Below are positions 62,895 through 64,000 of a stretch of DNA of 64,000 bases, one piece after another. How positions within the stretch are numbered: position 1 is the first letter of the stretch; each line of letters begins with the position of its first letter. The stretch spans positions 9,176,001 through 9,240,000 of the forward strand of contig NC_134830.1 in NCBI RefSeq assembly GCF_004210375.1. Reading direction: 5' to 3'. The position numbers were made by a program, and so were the translations under genes. This stretch comes from Tachypleus tridentatus (Eukaryota > Arthropoda > Merostomata > Xiphosura > Limulidae). The notes under the pieces were generated by a model. The model ran no database searches and was not told the origin of the DNA. It was given only the letters and a program-made list of their open reading frames with translations.

Positions 62895-64000
62895 CTGTAA
62901 AGATAGGATTTGTTTAAAATAAAATGTTTCAAACTTGTTAAAACAATATTTTATTATTATTATTAAACCATACATTAAATATAAATAAAAAGGATTAATA
63001 AAACATTTATTTCTTAACATACATCATTATTTGATTTGGGGCATTAGTCAAACATAATAAGACAGAATTTTTATTTTAAAATTTCACTCTGTAATCTACA
63101 AGTTTCCTTTTCTATCTCTATACACATGGCCTCTTTGTAACTGGTCAAAACAGCAGGACAAAGTTAAATATTTGTACAATGATTGGTCAGTTGATATTAT
63201 AGAAAATATCACAATGAGATCTGAAACTTTGTAACTATTTGTTTCAGAGTGACAATTAGAAGTGAAACTATATTTAGAATACATAGGGAGGTCCAAAGGT
63301 AGCTACATAGCTGTTTCATTTAAAACAATTTATCTAAGCCAAATCCAATTACCCATAAAGTACCCGAGTCTATTAAGCCATGTTTGCCTTCAACATATTA
63401 TTGCAATAGTCTAAAATATTTAAAAAAATGAACCAAAATAATCTCAAAGTTCTAGTTCACAAGACAACTAACATTTTACAAATTTAAATGAAATACCTAA
63501 AGAATGTTTAACATTTTTAGTAACTTAAACAACTTATCTACTGAATAACTTAGTATTATATTTTCCAAATCCTATGTAAACATAAGATCACTGCAAAATG
63601 CAAGACAACTGAAAACACCACAAACGTAAGAAACTTTAGTAACCTGAGCGAGAAGTAATCATTTCAGATGGCTTATTATATAGTATACCAGTATACTTTT
63701 GATATTAGTGCAATGAGTGAGATGTAAGCCTTGTTGTTGTTTATATATTATTTATATCTAATGAAAAATGCAGTAATGTATAGATGGCTTATTGTATAAT
63801 ATATCAGAATACTTTGGACATTAGTGCACTATTTGTTACATAAAGAAAGGAAAACAATACACTGAAACAAACAGGTATAAACTGTACTTAACAGTTGAAT
63901 GTATGACAAGTGTGTGTCCAGGTGCGATATTTCCATCAGTACACTTAGCCTGAAGGAAAATGTACTCAAAGTACAGCAGATAAGTAAACAGTCACAGTTG
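62895..64000 (-). other. Carrier-gene intron or 5' exons, unresolved
   Basis: A good minus-strand acceptor (ttttccttcag) ends near 63953, and the next frame (AKCTDGNIAPGHTLVIH) is vaguely like the carrier loop. I found no donor giving the required phase 1, so I do not call it. A diverged roughly 60-bp segment at about 63665-63730 recurs at 63782-63840. Confidence 0.35.

Noticed and set aside
63880-63953. Upstream exon of the nucleotide carrier
   Set aside because: Good acceptor, but no donor gives the phase needed by the next exon and the match to the family is weak.

Overview
The window looks like nuclear DNA of an animal, most likely a chelicerate arthropod and possibly a horseshoe crab. 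It is AT-rich, holds few genes with long introns, and is dense in tRNA-derived SINEs, minisatellites and decayed DNA transposons. The organism call is an inference from the SINE type and arthropod-like protein sequences, and I could not check it against a database. There is no sign of bacterial operons, CRISPR arrays or organellar DNA. Three host genes are supported by conserved protein sequence plus splice sites whose phases agree. (1) On the plus strand at 3.4-10.5 kb lie the last three coding exons of an SFT2-domain Golgi membrane protein resembling SFT2D3; its 5' exons are not visible. (2) On the minus strand at 34.8-22.0 kb lies a nearly complete chloride-type animal alpha-amylase: TATA-like box, signal peptide, six exons, all catalytic residues. 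Exon 6 ends in a perfect splice donor just before the family's usual C-terminus, so a tiny last exon may remain unfound. (3) On the minus strand at 62.9-54.3 kb lie the last three coding exons of a mitochondrial pyrimidine-nucleotide carrier (SLC25A33/A36, Rim2-like); its 5' exons lie at or beyond the right edge. The genes belong to separate processes (Golgi traffic, starch digestion, mitochondrial nucleotide transport) and I see no functional link. Layout: 0-3.1 kb, minisatellites with a dead Tc1 element inserted in one; 3.4-10.5 kb, the SFT2-like gene with a MITE-like element in its last intron; 12.4-14.8 kb, a minisatellite of about fifty 47/50-bp units, most carrying the E-box CACGTG; 17.5-19.1 kb, a dead Tc3-like element; 22-34.8 kb, amylase, whose introns hold SINEs, a Ty3/Gypsy reverse-transcriptase relic and a hammerhead-like palindrome; 35.5-36.1 kb, a minisatellite; 36.7-38.2 kb, a GC-richer block with unassigned exon-like reading frames and a retroelement ORF1-like relic; 39-49 kb, SINE-rich DNA with a Tigger/pogo relic and SINE-derived tandem repeats; 49.7-54.3 kb, repeat-poor DNA, perhaps a long 3' UTR; 54.3-64 kb, the carrier gene. 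Three SINE groups recur: A, about 270 bp with a tRNA-like head; B, a related tRNA-headed form of about 230-260 bp; C, short elements of about 110-125 bp.
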